Of a DNA stretch of 64,000 nucleotides, positions 45,401 to 54,195 are shown piece by piece; within the stretch, counting starts at the first letter, position 1; every line of letters starts with the position of its first letter. The DNA lies in NCBI GenBank assembly GCA_047632755.1, contig JBLIDT010000004.1, forward strand, positions 119,134 to 183,133, in the 5' to 3' direction. Both the position numbers and the translations under genes were made by a program. The notes under the pieces were generated by a model that saw only the letters and a program-made list of their open reading frames with translations, was not told where the DNA came from and made no database searches. Source of the DNA: JAKVAV01 sp047632755 (lineage in GTDB: Bacteria; Bacteroidota; Bacteroidia; Flavobacteriales_D; Cryomorphaceae).

Positions 45401-46776
45401 TGGGTAAGAAGAAGAAGGATGTGCTGGCTAAGATGAAGCCTCAATTCATTGAGCAGGCCAAAGGCAAAGGCCATGATGAAAAAGTACTCGAGAAGATTTG
45501 GAAGGATTGGGAGGCTTTTGCGTCCTACGCCTTCAACAAGTCCCACTCGACTTGCTACGCGTGGGTGGCCTTTCAAACGGCCTATCTAAAAGCCAATTAC
45601 CCCGCAGCCTACATGGCTTCGGTATTGAGTAACAACATGAACGACATCAAGCAGGTGACTTTCTTTATGGAAGAATGTCGCCGCTTGGGAACGCCTGTGC
45701 TTGGGCCGAGTGTGAATGAATCGAACCTCAAATTTACCGTCAACGAAAACGACCAGATCCGCTTTGGAATGGCCGCTATCAAAGGAGTAGGAGGGAACGC
45801 CGTGAAAGCCATCGTAGAAGAACGAGACGCGAATGGGCCTTTTAAAACCATCTACGATTTCGTAACGCGCACCGATAAGCGCCACGTCAGTCGAAAGTGT
45901 TTGGAAAACCTTGCCTTGGCAGGTGCCCTCGATTGTTTTGAAGAAGTTCACCGCAGTCAGTATTTCGCCGAGACGAATAGCGGAGTAAACTTCGCCGAGC
46001 AGTTGGTGAAATTTGGCGCTGCTTTGCAAGATTCTCGAGATGCTCCTCCCGATCTTTTTGGAAATACCGAAGCGGTAGAAGTACAAACGCCCGTAGCTCC
46101 TCCCGTAGCGCCTTGGGGTGCCTTGGAGCGTCTCAATAAAGAAAAGGAAGTGGTGGGGATTTACATCTCAGCCCATCCTCTCGATGAGTTCAAACTAGAG
46201 CTAGATAATTTCACCCGTGGGGATATTCGCTTGCTGAGTGATCTCCATCCGATTAACGGGAAAGAATTGGCTTTAGCAGGAATGATGGGAGCTGTGCAGC
46301 ATCGCATGAGTAAAAACGGCAATCCTTTTGGAACCTTTGAGTTGGAAGACTTTTTCGATATGAACAAGTTCTTTCTTTTCGCAGAGGACTACTTGAAGTT
46401 GAAACACTTTTTAATCACGGGCGCCTTCGTTTTAGTGCGAGGAAAGGTGATGCCTAAGAAGTGGAGCAAAACCAATGAACTGGAATTTAAGATAACTGGA
46501 ATTGAGCTATTGAACGAACTTCGAGAGAAGCGAACCAAGAAGGTTTTGCTCGAAGTACGAGCCGAAGATATTTCGGAGGAACTCTTGAAAGGACTGGAAC
46601 CGCTAATGCACAAAAATGGAAACGGCGGTACTTGTGCAGTCGAGTTCCGCGTGGTTGATCCAGTGCGCAAGTTATCCGTACGAATGCCTTCTCGCTCTAT
46701 GAGAATAGATTTATCCAATGATTCCATAAAGCAATTAGATGCCATTAACGGTGTCAACTATAAGTTAATGAGCTAA
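42499..46776 (+). CDS. dnaE: DNA polymerase III subunit alpha with fused DnaQ-type exonuclease
   Basis: 1425 residues from the ATG at 42499. N-terminal DEDD exonuclease (about 1-200): IFDTETTGLP, HNVEFDVNVIGAEF and HDAAYDVDATARCFF supply the three motifs. Then a PHP domain (about 240-450; HLHCHTQFSILQ), the C-family polymerase core (GPGRGSAAGSVVAYC; PDIDIDFDDEGRQKVIDYV), the helix-hairpin region and a C-terminal OB-like domain. It is the replicative polymerase with its own proofreader, a Bacteroidota arrangement. Several canonical PHP metal ligands appear changed. Confidence 0.95.
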   Translation: MFLIFDTETTGLPNNYKAPVTDSENWPRLVQIAWQLHDETGRLISAENLTVKPEGFTIPYNSVKIHGITTERALEVGLPLTEVLARFEEARAKAKYVAGHNVEFDVNVIGAEFFRVGLPHTVVEAPQLDTKNLSTEYCAIPGGRGGKFKWPTLTELHHKLFGVGFEDAHDAAYDVDATARCFFALIERNVFAVEEVTNPADISYEAPKLAEANFKKAPEMAPETATDLKQSKKADIGEMEDMVFAHLHCHTQFSILQSTSTVGSLVAKAKEFGMPAVGMTDHGNMMAAFHFVREALANDVTPIVGCEFNLSADLADKTKKDNGYQTVLVAKNKAGYHNLAKLSSISFTQGFYYVPRIDRKTLIELKGDLIATTGGLWGEVPFLILNVGESQAEEAFVWWKENFGEDFYIELNRHGIPEEDIVNETLIKFGEKYGVKVIAANNTYYTDKSDSRTHDILLCVRDAESVNKPKKYIGKRGREYRYGFPNDEFYFKSADEMKKLFADKPEAIENLQELLAKFERYELASEVLLPKFDIPEEFLDAKDVEDGGKRGENAYLRHLTLEGAKHRYAEITPEIQERLDFELKTIENTGYPGYFLIVQDFCQEARDQGVSVGPGRGSAAGSVVAYCTKITNVDPIKYDLLFERFLNPDRVSLPDIDIDFDDEGRQKVIDYVIQKYGSNQVAQIITYGTMAAKSSVRDAGRVMELSLSDTDRIAKLIPNEKLKKLFKMDDKTIKENFRDDEVVGINELLALAKGKGLESDVVNQAHSMEGSVRNTGIHACGVIITPDDITKFVPVALAKDSNMWCTQFDNSVVEEAGLLKMDFLGLKTLTLIKDAVVIVKERYGTEIDPDEIPLDDPKTYELFQRGDTVGVFQYESPGMQAHMKDLKPTTFDDLIAMNALYRPGPMEYIPSFIRRKHGEEDISYDLPDCEDLLKSTYGITVYQEQVMLLSQKLADFTKGEADVLRKAMGKKKKDVLAKMKPQFIEQAKGKGHDEKVLEKIWKDWEAFASYAFNKSHSTCYAWVAFQTAYLKANYPAAYMASVLSNNMNDIKQVTFFMEECRRLGTPVLGPSVNESNLKFTVNENDQIRFGMAAIKGVGGNAVKAIVEERDANGPFKTIYDFVTRTDKRHVSRKCLENLALAGALDCFEEVHRSQYFAETNSGVNFAEQLVKFGAALQDSRDAPPDLFGNTEAVEVQTPVAPPVAPWGALERLNKEKEVVGIYISAHPLDEFKLELDNFTRGDIRLLSDLHPINGKELALAGMMGAVQHRMSKNGNPFGTFELEDFFDMNKFFLFAEDYLKLKHFLITGAFVLVRGKVMPKKWSKTNELEFKITGIELLNELREKRTKKVLLEVRAEDISEELLKGLEPLMHKNGNGGTCAVEFRVVDPVRKLSVRMPSRSMRIDLSNDSIKQLDAINGVNYKLMS

Positions 46777-46813
46777 TTTTGTATCCTCTTTAAGAAACGT
46801 CGTTTGGTTGTCA

Positions 46814-46842
46814 TTGTGGCAACGAAACTTAAAATACTTTTG
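46814..46842 (+). promoter_or_regulatory. trxA promoter
   Basis: -33 TTG (46814-46816) and -7 TACTTTTG (46835-46842), 18 bp apart, matching the Bacteroidota consensus; the ATG is 18 bp downstream. Confidence 0.6.
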
Positions 46843-46860
46843 AACTTAAAATATACTATC

Positions 46861-47178
46861 ATGGCAGTTGAATTTACAGAAGCAAACTTCGAAGAAATGG
46901 CTCTTCAATCAGACAAACCAGTTTTGGTTGACTTTTGGGCAGAATGGTGTGGGCCATGCAGAATGGTAGGACCAGTGGTCGAAGAAATTGCTAAAGAATA
47001 CGATGGAAAAGCCGTTATCGGAAAAGTAAACGTAGACGAGAATCCAGGAATTTCTATGAAATACGGAATCCGCAATATCCCAACGATCCTTTTCTTGAAA
47101 AATGGAGAAGTAGTTGATAAAAGCGTTGGAGCTGTTCCAAAAAGTGTATTGACCGAGAAGTTAGATTCTCAAATGTAG
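46861..47178 (+). CDS. trxA: Thioredoxin
   Basis: 105 residues from MAVEFTEANF; a longer in-frame start (46804) would cover the promoter. WAEWCGPCRMVGP holds the CGPC active site, followed by VNVDENPGISMKYGIRNIPT with the cis-proline. Cytoplasmic disulfide reductant. Own promoter and terminator, so monocistronic. Confidence 0.96.
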   Translation: MAVEFTEANFEEMALQSDKPVLVDFWAEWCGPCRMVGPVVEEIAKEYDGKAVIGKVNVDENPGISMKYGIRNIPTILFLKNGEVVDKSVGAVPKSVLTEKLDSQM

Positions 47179-47200
47179 TCAGTCAAATATTGAATTTAAA

Positions 47201-47227
47201 AAAGCGCCTCAAGGGCGCTTTTTTTGG
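47201..47227 (+). terminator. Terminator of trxA
   Basis: AAAGCGCC (47201-47208) pairs with GGCGCTTT (47214-47221), then a T-run. Confidence 0.85.
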
Positions 47228-47260
47228 TTTAGCTCCGTTGGTTTTTCTAACTTCGACTTT

Positions 47261-48184
47261 ATGCCATTAAACATTGATCGCAATCGGTATCAGAACCTCA
47301 CTAGGATTGAGTTTTTAGCCAATCAAGTGGTGGAGGGTTTCATTACTGGATTACATAAAAGTCCCTTCCACGGTTTTTCGGTAGAGTTTGCTGAGCACCG
47401 CATTTACAATACCGGTGAGAGTACCCGCCACATCGATTGGAAGTTGGCTGCTAGGACGGACAAATTATTCGTGAAGCGTTACGAAGAGGAGACCAACCTG
47501 CGCTGTCGGATATTACTCGACACGTCGGGATCTATGCGCTACCCTGAGCCAAAAGGTGACGATGAGCACAGCAAGTTCACCTTCTCGGTTTATGCGGCTG
47601 CGGCTCTTACCGAAGTCATGCGCCGACAAAGAGATGCCGTGGGTTTTACCACCTTCGATGAGGGTGTTAATTTTCACTCGCCCGCCAAGAGCACCATGGC
47701 TCATCATAAGTTTCTCTTTTCAGAAATGGAGAAGATTATGGCGGATGAAGGAACGGGGGCGAAGACTTCTGCAGTTGATGCTTTTCACGAAGTAGCAGAG
47801 CGAATTCCTCGACGTTCGTTGGTGATTGTCTTCAGTGATATGTTTGACAATTCAGATCGCGAGGAGGAGTTGTTTTCAGCACTTCAGCATTTGAAGTTCA
47901 ATAAGCACGAGGTAGTTCTTTTTCATGTTACGGACAAAAAGACGGAGCTTGACTTCGACTTTGAAAATCGTCCATACACTTTCGTCGATACCGAAACGGG
48001 CGAGCAAGTAAAAGCACATCCCAATGAGATCCGCGAAACGTATCTCAAGGAGATCAGAAAGTTCCGTGAAGACTTAAAAATTCGCTGTGGCCAGTACGGA
48101 ATTGATTTGGTGGAGGCCGATATCGCCGAGGGCTTTAATCAAATCCTCTTAAATTTTCTGATTAAGAGGTCTAAGATGAAGTGA
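47261..48184 (+). CDS. DUF58 protein (VWA-like)
   Basis: 307 residues. NTGESTRHIDWKLAARTDKL is the DUF58 core and LLDTSGSMRYPEPKG a MIDAS-like DxSxS motif of the VWA domain that follows. In Bacteroidota such proteins act with a MoxR-type AAA ATPase and BatA-like membrane proteins; none of these genes is in the window. No signal peptide. Function of this orphan copy unclear. Confidence 0.85.
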   Translation: MPLNIDRNRYQNLTRIEFLANQVVEGFITGLHKSPFHGFSVEFAEHRIYNTGESTRHIDWKLAARTDKLFVKRYEEETNLRCRILLDTSGSMRYPEPKGDDEHSKFTFSVYAAAALTEVMRRQRDAVGFTTFDEGVNFHSPAKSTMAHHKFLFSEMEKIMADEGTGAKTSAVDAFHEVAERIPRRSLVIVFSDMFDNSDREEELFSALQHLKFNKHEVVLFHVTDKKTELDFDFENRPYTFVDTETGEQVKAHPNEIRETYLKEIRKFREDLKIRCGQYGIDLVEADIAEGFNQILLNFLIKRSKMK

Positions 48185-48229
48185 TTAAGAATCTTTTTGA
48201 ATCAAAGTTTTATTTTCCTCCAAATAGGT

Positions 48230-48259
48230 TTGTTCAATTGAGAAAATCATTTACTTTTG
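48230..48259 (+). promoter_or_regulatory. tRNA-Asp promoter
   Basis: -33 TTG (48230-48232) and -7 TACTTTTG (48252-48259), 19 bp apart, 30 bp before the tRNA. The -7 box is identical to that of trxA. Confidence 0.55.
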
Positions 48260-48288
48260 CCTCCGCTTCGAATGAGAAGCACATAAGA

Positions 48289-48362
48289 GGTCCGGTAGTT
48301 CAGTTGGTTAGAATGCCTGCCTGTCACGCAGGAGGTCGCGAGTTCGAGTCTCGTCCGGACCG
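48289..48362 (+). tRNA. tRNA-Asp (anticodon GTC)
   Basis: 74 bases. Acceptor GGTCCGG pairs with CCGGACC, anticodon stem CCTGC/GCAGG with loop CTGTCAC (anticodon GTC), T-stem GCGAG/CTCGT with loop TTCGAGT, D-arm GTTC...GAAT. Discriminator G; CCA not encoded. Confidence 0.95.
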
Positions 48363-48367
48363 CAAAC

Positions 48368-48400
48368 AAAGCCTTTCATCGCAAGATGGAAGGCTTTTTT
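48368..48400 (+). terminator. Terminator after tRNA-Asp
   Basis: AAAGCCTTTCATC (48368-48380) pairs with GATGGAAGGCTTT (48385-48397) around GCAA, one G-U pair, then a T-run. Confidence 0.85.
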
Positions 48401-48660
48401 GCTTTTGAGAATATGCCAAACGTGCTTGAGCTTATTCTTAAAAGCAAAAAAGACCAAGCGCGCAGCGATTGGCTTTGTTTGCGAAGCCCCCTCTTGAGTC
48501 CGACGACCATAGGGAGGCACTCTCGACCGTTTTTTAAGTTTATACTTTTATACATGTGAGCAAGGCTTATGCCTTGAGCTGCCCAGCGTTCTTGTGCACA
48601 TTCTCAAAAGCGATCAAGGCCCCTGAAGACAGGGAGGCAATCTCATCTTTAGATTCTGCT
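48401..48660. other. Intergenic region without a supported gene
   Basis: I see no convincing gene here. AGGGAGGCA[CA]TCTC occurs at 48511 and again at 48631, 120 bp apart, each after a GAC/GAAGAC context, suggesting a diverged direct duplication. No transposase or structured RNA recognised. Confidence 0.4.
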
Positions 48661-49671
48661 TTACTTCTTCCTATTCCACTGATAAATCAAGTTCAGTTCA
48701 AACGCTCTCGCCGAAGAACCATAGTCGGCCACATCGGAGATATCGATATCGTAGGCCAACCCAATGGTGTAGTTTCCCCATTCTACCAAACCTTTGATTA
48801 TAACAGCTCGAGAGGGCTCATAGAAGGCTCCAATCATCATTGATGACTGGTTGATTTCTTTGATAAACGTATTGCCCGATACCAAGACTTGCTTGAAGTA
48901 AGCACCGGCCACAACTTTGGAGGAGCCATTTTGATAATGACCAAAAACGGCAGGAACGACTGCCATCATTTCGTTGAGTCCGATTTGGGCATGGGCAAAA
49001 CTAGTAACTCTCACGCCAATTTCTTGCGTGAGTAGTTGCGAATCGGATAAGGAAACGCGCCCAAGGTGATAGGCGGATAAACCAGCTTGAAGAAGAAAAG
49101 GAAGCTTCTTGTTGCGGCCTACTGGCTTCTTTTGCATTTCGTAAATCATACCTGCGCCGAGGTCGAGATGACTCTCACTGTCGCCTGCAAATGATTCGCC
49201 GCTGACGATGCTTGGGTCGTAGAATACACCGTTGAATTGACTGGCCCACTTCCCCTCGCTTGGATTGACGCTGCGCTGATCGAAAGCAGTGGATAGGCCT
49301 CCTGAAAGCGTAGAATTTGCAGTAAGCTGGACGCGGTAAGCTACTTGAGCTTCTACCAAAACAGTTGTTAATTCGGGGTCTCCCGCTTTGTCGCGCAGAA
49401 AGTTCAGGCCTACACCCAAACCATTTTTCTTTTTCGATCTCTGATTCCTTGTCAGGCGTGTATCAAAACTCGCTGCAACGCTGTTGAACGGTTGAGCTAC
49501 TGCTCCCCATTGATTTCGGTAGTTGAGTCCTCCGCGAAAGTCATTTCCATTTCCAGCAGCCGCGGGATTGATAAGGGTAGGCAAGAGGTATTGCTGCGAA
49601 AACAAAGCATCCTGTGCACCTGCTTGCGCGGAAATCAACACTGCTAATATGATCCACCTTATTTTTCTCAA
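48661..49671 (-). CDS. PorP/SprF-family type IX secretion membrane protein
   Basis: 336 residues. Signal peptide (1-19, ending AGAQ), then DALFSQQYLLPTLINPAAAG, the PorP/SprF start, and a beta-barrel with a terminal strand FELNLIYQWNRKK. These outer-membrane proteins help secrete or anchor specific T9SS cargo, typically a type B (gliding-associated C-terminal) protein encoded next to them, as here. An element of the palindromic family lies between the two genes. Confidence 0.93.
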   Translation of the reverse strand: MRKIRWIILAVLISAQAGAQDALFSQQYLLPTLINPAAAGNGNDFRGGLNYRNQWGAVAQPFNSVAASFDTRLTRNQRSKKKNGLGVGLNFLRDKAGDPELTTVLVEAQVAYRVQLTANSTLSGGLSTAFDQRSVNPSEGKWASQFNGVFYDPSIVSGESFAGDSESHLDLGAGMIYEMQKKPVGRNKKLPFLLQAGLSAYHLGRVSLSDSQLLTQEIGVRVTSFAHAQIGLNEMMAVVPAVFGHYQNGSSKVVAGAYFKQVLVSGNTFIKEINQSSMMIGAFYEPSRAVIIKGLVEWGNYTIGLAYDIDISDVADYGSSARAFELNLIYQWNRKK

Positions 49672-49680
49672 AGCTTATCT

Positions 49681-49736
49681 AGAGTCTGTTTTTACAATCA
49701 ACTTGGAACGCTGATAATGGGTTTTATGGACAGGCA
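49681..49736. repeat. Palindromic intergenic element, copy 4 (short)
   Basis: Begins AGAGTCTG and ends AACGCTGATAATGGGTTTTA-TGGACAGGCA. The right part corresponds to the AACGC-GATA-TGGAC-TATA block of copies 1 and 3 and touches the stop codon of the minus-strand T9SS type B gene. Confidence 0.5.
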
Positions 49737-52700
49737 TTATCTGAGAATCTGAATATTACCTGATTCTTCAACGGTTTCCCCTTCTTCGAGTACAGCTCTA
49801 AAAGTATAGATGAGCGCACCTGCTACAGCCTCACCCTTGTGGTTTCCGTCCCAACACGATTCCAATTGATTGGTAGCGAAAACCTCCTCGCCCCAGCGAT
49901 TGTACACGGCAAAGTCAAGTTCCAGAATTCCATTCCCTAGCACACAGAGTTCATCATTGAGTCCATCGCTATTGGGGGAGAAAACTGTCGGGATGAACGT
50001 GGTAGGTGGTGGGATTTCCCGCTCCACGAATATCGTGTCGCTAGCGGTGCAGCCCAGTTCACTGGTAACCGTTAAAACATACAAGGTTGTCGCATCAGGA
50101 TTTACAACAGGCGTGCTGCAATCAGAGCAGCTTAGACCTTCCGTGGGAGTCCAGAGGTAAGTAGGTTCGTTTTGCTCGGGAGTATTGAGTACTTCGATGG
50201 TCTCGGATTGGAGGAACTCCAAAAAGAGTGAGTCTGCGCTGATGGAAGTTGTAAAGGCACCGAAATCACCGATTACCAAACTACTCTCAAATGTGCATCC
50301 ATAGATATTGGATGCTTCGATGAAGTATTGACCAGAAGCCAGATTCTGGGCATTGACCACACTAGGACCTACACCACCAGACCATGTCAATTCGTATTCC
50401 TCCATCGATCCTGGAGTTAAGAACAATGTGGCGGTTCCAATGCTTTGATTGCACGTATCTGGCGTAACACTGATGCTATCAATGGGGTTGAAAGGGTCGG
50501 ATAATCCAAAGCCCGAATTAGTGGTGCATCCATAAATATTCTCAGCCGTGAACGGGTAGAACCCTTGAGTCAACCCATCCCGAAAAAGGGTATCACTTTG
50601 AATATCTGTCCAAGTGAAATCAGTAATGGTTGTGTCCAATTCTGCAACGGTAATGGAGCCATCTGAGAGACCAGTACAAGTAGGGTTGAACAAGTCGGCT
50701 TCGATAAACGGAGCAGGGTAGATGACGGTAACCTCAACCGAATCATCGTCGGTGCAGGCGAGTCCCGTTCCAGTAACATAATACCAACCAATATTAGAGA
50801 TCGTGGCGCTATCCAAGGAGTATGGCGAACCTGCAAACGAAAGCGTGTCGGGTCCCGTCCATTCGTAAGTCAATGCGCTATCAGCGGTGAAGATCAGTGA
50901 TTCTCCTGCGCAGATCGAATCTGTGACCGAAGCGGTTATTTCAAATGGTTCTTCAACGATAACCCTAACCGAAGCGCAGGACGTTTGATTGTCGATGCTT
51001 TCTCCTCTCACATAATAAGATGAGGTAGTATCGGGTGCAACCCAAATCTCTTCTCCTTCTCCTATAAAGTTGTCGGTACCTCCGCATGTATCGGCATACC
51101 AAACCCACATGGCGCCATCTGCCAGACATCCTCCGCCAACGCTGATGGTAATGCTGTCCCCCAGACAGATTGCAGGGTCATAATGTCCTTGACCAACCCC
51201 GTACTGATTTCCGCCAACACAAATATCAAAAGGCGGTGTTGAGCGATTGGTAGTGAATCTTGTTATAAATGCATCAGCGAGGCCGCCTCCATATTCCGCT
51301 TGATGAGCATCTTCCTCTTCTCCATTGGCAAAGGTCATAGTTGAATCTGAATTGGTTTCGCCAACGAAGAATATCGCGGAAACACCATAGACGTCCATTG
51401 CTTTAGCCGTTTCATTCATGTCCCCTCCAAAATATTTGCCCCACACTTTATTACCTGAGTTGACATTATATTTGGAGAGAAACGCATCGTTTTCTCCGCT
51501 AAGGGAAGTTGAATCTGTGAGTTCATCTTCGGGTAGATCGATGTTCTCTTCCGAGAGGGTATTTCCAAAAACGAAAAGTGATGTATCACCGTCCAGATCG
51601 ATGGACATCACTTGATCGTCAAGTGATCCACCAACGTAAGTGAACCAGTCATTAAATCCTTGATTACTGAAACCACCAACAAATCCATCCAAGCCGCCAG
51701 CAGGTGAGGCCAGATCTGTGTAAGTTCCGACCTGAGTAATTTGAGAGTCGGTATATCCGCTGAGAAAGAAAACCAATTCATCTTGCTTGACACTAATGTC
51801 AGTAAGGATGTCTTCGCCTTCTCCACCGAAGTAGCTCGACCACCACACGTTGTAAGTGGTATCCATGCTAAAGATCACCCCGTCCGAATTTCCGAATGGA
51901 CTTGTATTGGCCGCGTCAGATGAAGCCAGCCCAGTAGATCCATCGGTATTGATGGCCACAAATATTTCGGGTGTGGCATTTATTTCCAATCCCACGGCAG
52001 TTTCATTTCCGCTCCCGCCGAAGTACATTCCTCTTTCTGCTTCTCCCGAAATGTTGAACTGCAATACGAAGGCATCGGTTCCGCCACCATGCGGTTGAGG
52101 GACATTCAGGTCGTTATCCTCTAGGAAGGAAGTGCTCGATGTGGTTCCCAAGGCGTGAACCGAACCATTGTTGAATGCTTCGCAGGCAACGACATTGTCA
52201 TCCAAGGGGCCACCGAGGTATGTATCCCAAACGAAAGTCCCGAGCCGATCGAATTTGGCTACGAAACCATCCCAGCTTCCTGCCAAAGAATCTTGAAAGG
52301 CTTCACCTTGGGCAATGGAGTCAGTGGAATTGGTTCGTCCAACCAAGTAAACATGTTTGAAATTATCGACGCAAATTCCCAAACCTTCATCCTCTGAGCT
52401 GCCACCGTAATAGGTGCTCCAGTGGCGCAGTCCGTGTTGGTTGAATTTCAGAAGATAGGCATCTGTGGCGCCACCTGCATAAGTGTTTTGATAGTTGCCT
52501 GCAGATGCGATCATGTCCAAGCTTTCAGTGGTGCCTGCGATAAATACGTTTCCGAGCGAATCGGATACAATGTCATTTGCTGTGTCGAAAAGGCTGTCGC
52601 CGTGGTAAGTCGACCATTCGTAAAAAACTTCCGGATCAATCACCATGGTCTTGTTCGCGTGGCTGTCGTCACAAATTTCAAAGCCGACGATAATGGAGTT

Positions 52701-53354
52701 CTCTCCTTCTTCGATAATTCGGTATTCTACTTCGATCCGTTCTCCCGAATTGGTCAACCAACTTTCGGGAATGTTCTCAGTAATTTCTTTTCCCGAAAGG
52801 GAGAAAGTAATGGCTCCCGCCTTGGCGTGGAAGGAGTCGAAACCTTTGTATTCCATTCGAATGTCATTGGCATTGGCCCCGTCTTTTAGAATGAAGTCAT
52901 ATTTGAAATGAGTTCCTCCCGAGTAGGCTACGATGTCAATATTGTCGTAGACGTTTTTGTAGATGAGTTCCTCGTAGAGCCCAATTTTTTCAAATCTATT
53001 GTCTCCCTTGATTACATTCAGCTCTTCGTCCGATTTATTGCGAGCTAGCAATTGAACTTCGCTACTCGCGCCGATGAAATCTAAGTCCATTCGATGGAAA
53101 AGAATCGATCCATCCTCAGCGCATTTTTGGTAAGTATCAAAGGCTAGCCCTGAGTTTTTGAATTGGACATTCATCCCATTGCTTGACGACCAGAGGTATT
53201 GAACGGCATCGTTAGCCGCTCCTGCAGTGGTGCGAAGTTGACCTTCGTTTTTCACAAAGGCTTTGGGAGATGAATTGGGATTACCCGCCCACGCGATGCT
53301 GATTGAAAAAAGGAATAGTGTGGTGAATAGCGTCTGTCTCATTTCGGAATTCAT
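49737..53354 (-). CDS. Giant T9SS type B substrate with SBBP-type repeats
   Basis: 1205 residues; starts at 53354 or 53342 (MRQTLFTTLF) are both possible. Signal peptide (ending ISIAWAG), an N-terminal region (KAFVKNEGQLRTTAGAANDA) typical of the DUF7948-like module before SBBP repeats, seven or so repeats (WSTYHGDSLFDTANDIVSDS, WSTYYGGSSEDEGLGICVDN), then Ig/PKD-like modules rich in cysteine, and a C-terminal gliding-motility-associated domain (FIPTVFSPNSDGLNDELCVL to NIQIL). It should be exported by T9SS with the adjacent PorP/SprF protein. Probably an adhesin-like surface protein. Confidence 0.88.
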   Translation of the reverse strand: MNSEMRQTLFTTLFLFSISIAWAGNPNSSPKAFVKNEGQLRTTAGAANDAVQYLWSSSNGMNVQFKNSGLAFDTYQKCAEDGSILFHRMDLDFIGASSEVQLLARNKSDEELNVIKGDNRFEKIGLYEELIYKNVYDNIDIVAYSGGTHFKYDFILKDGANANDIRMEYKGFDSFHAKAGAITFSLSGKEITENIPESWLTNSGERIEVEYRIIEEGENSIIVGFEICDDSHANKTMVIDPEVFYEWSTYHGDSLFDTANDIVSDSLGNVFIAGTTESLDMIASAGNYQNTYAGGATDAYLLKFNQHGLRHWSTYYGGSSEDEGLGICVDNFKHVYLVGRTNSTDSIAQGEAFQDSLAGSWDGFVAKFDRLGTFVWDTYLGGPLDDNVVACEAFNNGSVHALGTTSSTSFLEDNDLNVPQPHGGGTDAFVLQFNISGEAERGMYFGGSGNETAVGLEINATPEIFVAINTDGSTGLASSDAANTSPFGNSDGVIFSMDTTYNVWWSSYFGGEGEDILTDISVKQDELVFFLSGYTDSQITQVGTYTDLASPAGGLDGFVGGFSNQGFNDWFTYVGGSLDDQVMSIDLDGDTSLFVFGNTLSEENIDLPEDELTDSTSLSGENDAFLSKYNVNSGNKVWGKYFGGDMNETAKAMDVYGVSAIFFVGETNSDSTMTFANGEEEDAHQAEYGGGLADAFITRFTTNRSTPPFDICVGGNQYGVGQGHYDPAICLGDSITISVGGGCLADGAMWVWYADTCGGTDNFIGEGEEIWVAPDTTSSYYVRGESIDNQTSCASVRVIVEEPFEITASVTDSICAGESLIFTADSALTYEWTGPDTLSFAGSPYSLDSATISNIGWYYVTGTGLACTDDDSVEVTVIYPAPFIEADLFNPTCTGLSDGSITVAELDTTITDFTWTDIQSDTLFRDGLTQGFYPFTAENIYGCTTNSGFGLSDPFNPIDSISVTPDTCNQSIGTATLFLTPGSMEEYELTWSGGVGPSVVNAQNLASGQYFIEASNIYGCTFESSLVIGDFGAFTTSISADSLFLEFLQSETIEVLNTPEQNEPTYLWTPTEGLSCSDCSTPVVNPDATTLYVLTVTSELGCTASDTIFVEREIPPPTTFIPTVFSPNSDGLNDELCVLGNGILELDFAVYNRWGEEVFATNQLESCWDGNHKGEAVAGALIYTFRAVLEEGETVEESGNIQILR

Positions 53355-53428
53355 TTGGTCGATTACCAAGATAAGGAATTCAGTCGGTGAGCCCGATTAA
53401 GAAATTTGCAATAATTAACAGGTTAGGT

Positions 53429-54163
53429 TTATTGGATTACTTCGAATATATCTTCTGAAAAGATTTGATAGGTTTTTTCTTCCGTTTTAACAGCAATAGT
53501 TTGACCTGATATTCCAATGACAATTCCTTTCAATGAAGTATTTGGATCGGTTTTAAAACCTACCTGATCTCCTACACTGAAGTCAATTTCATTAGTTGTA
53601 AATCCTTTTTTCATTTCGAACATGAGAAACTGGCTCATATTTTCATACACCTTTCCATTTTGATCTATCAGTGTGTAGCGATCGTTGTTTGATTTTTTGA
53701 GAACGTTTATTCTGATCAATTCCCCATTTAGCATCATACCTAAAACATCTGTGTCAATGTTTGTTAGATATGCCAACTCTGGGTTGATTTGAAAAAGTTT
53801 TTGCAGACTATCCGTTTCTAATTCTCCAAATTGAACAATGTCGGCGCTTACTGTCACTTTTGTCGTATTCACGATAATGAAGTATGATCGCTTGAAGTCT
53901 ACGCTAAGGTTCGCATACGTCTGTCCTTTTTTAAGTGGAAAGAGATTGTACATATTTCTCTTTGCTTCCAGCACAAGTCCCGTGGGATCGAGACCGCCGA
54001 TTCCAATAACGTGGGTGGTATTCGACTGCCCAACGGCCATCCCAATTAGTTCAAAATCTTGTCCGTGAAGGCTGGCGCTGTCATTCATCATTCCTGAATG
54101 GAAGGCGCAGGATGACAGCACTGAAGCAGTCATTAAGAGGAAAAGTAATTTGATCGTCTTCAT
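53429..54163 (-). CDS. Tandem lipoprotein paralogue 3 (DUF6567-like)
   Basis: 244 residues. Lipobox VLSSC followed by AFHSGMM. The shared domain is seen as IGMAVGQSNTTHVIGIGGLD, LVLEAKRNMYNLFPLKKGQT, YANLSVDFKRSYFIIVNTTK and VTVSADIVQF. A beta-rich C-terminal part follows (VGFKTDPNTSLKGIVIGISG). This resembles DUF6567-type lipoproteins of unknown function, from memory. Last of three homologous genes in a row; gap to the previous gene 32 bp. Confidence 0.75.
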   Translation of the reverse strand: MKTIKLLFLLMTASVLSSCAFHSGMMNDSASLHGQDFELIGMAVGQSNTTHVIGIGGLDPTGLVLEAKRNMYNLFPLKKGQTYANLSVDFKRSYFIIVNTTKVTVSADIVQFGELETDSLQKLFQINPELAYLTNIDTDVLGMMLNGELIRINVLKKSNNDRYTLIDQNGKVYENMSQFLMFEMKKGFTTNEIDFSVGDQVGFKTDPNTSLKGIVIGISGQTIAVKTEEKTYQIFSEDIFEVIQ

Positions 54164-54195
54164 GGTGTTCGGGTTAGTTTATTTTGCTGTTTCAC

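Noticed and set aside
48308..48520. Open frame on the minus strand ending GPDETRTRDLLRDRQAF
   Set aside because: Its C-terminus is the antisense of the tRNA-Asp gene, a well known source of false gene calls.
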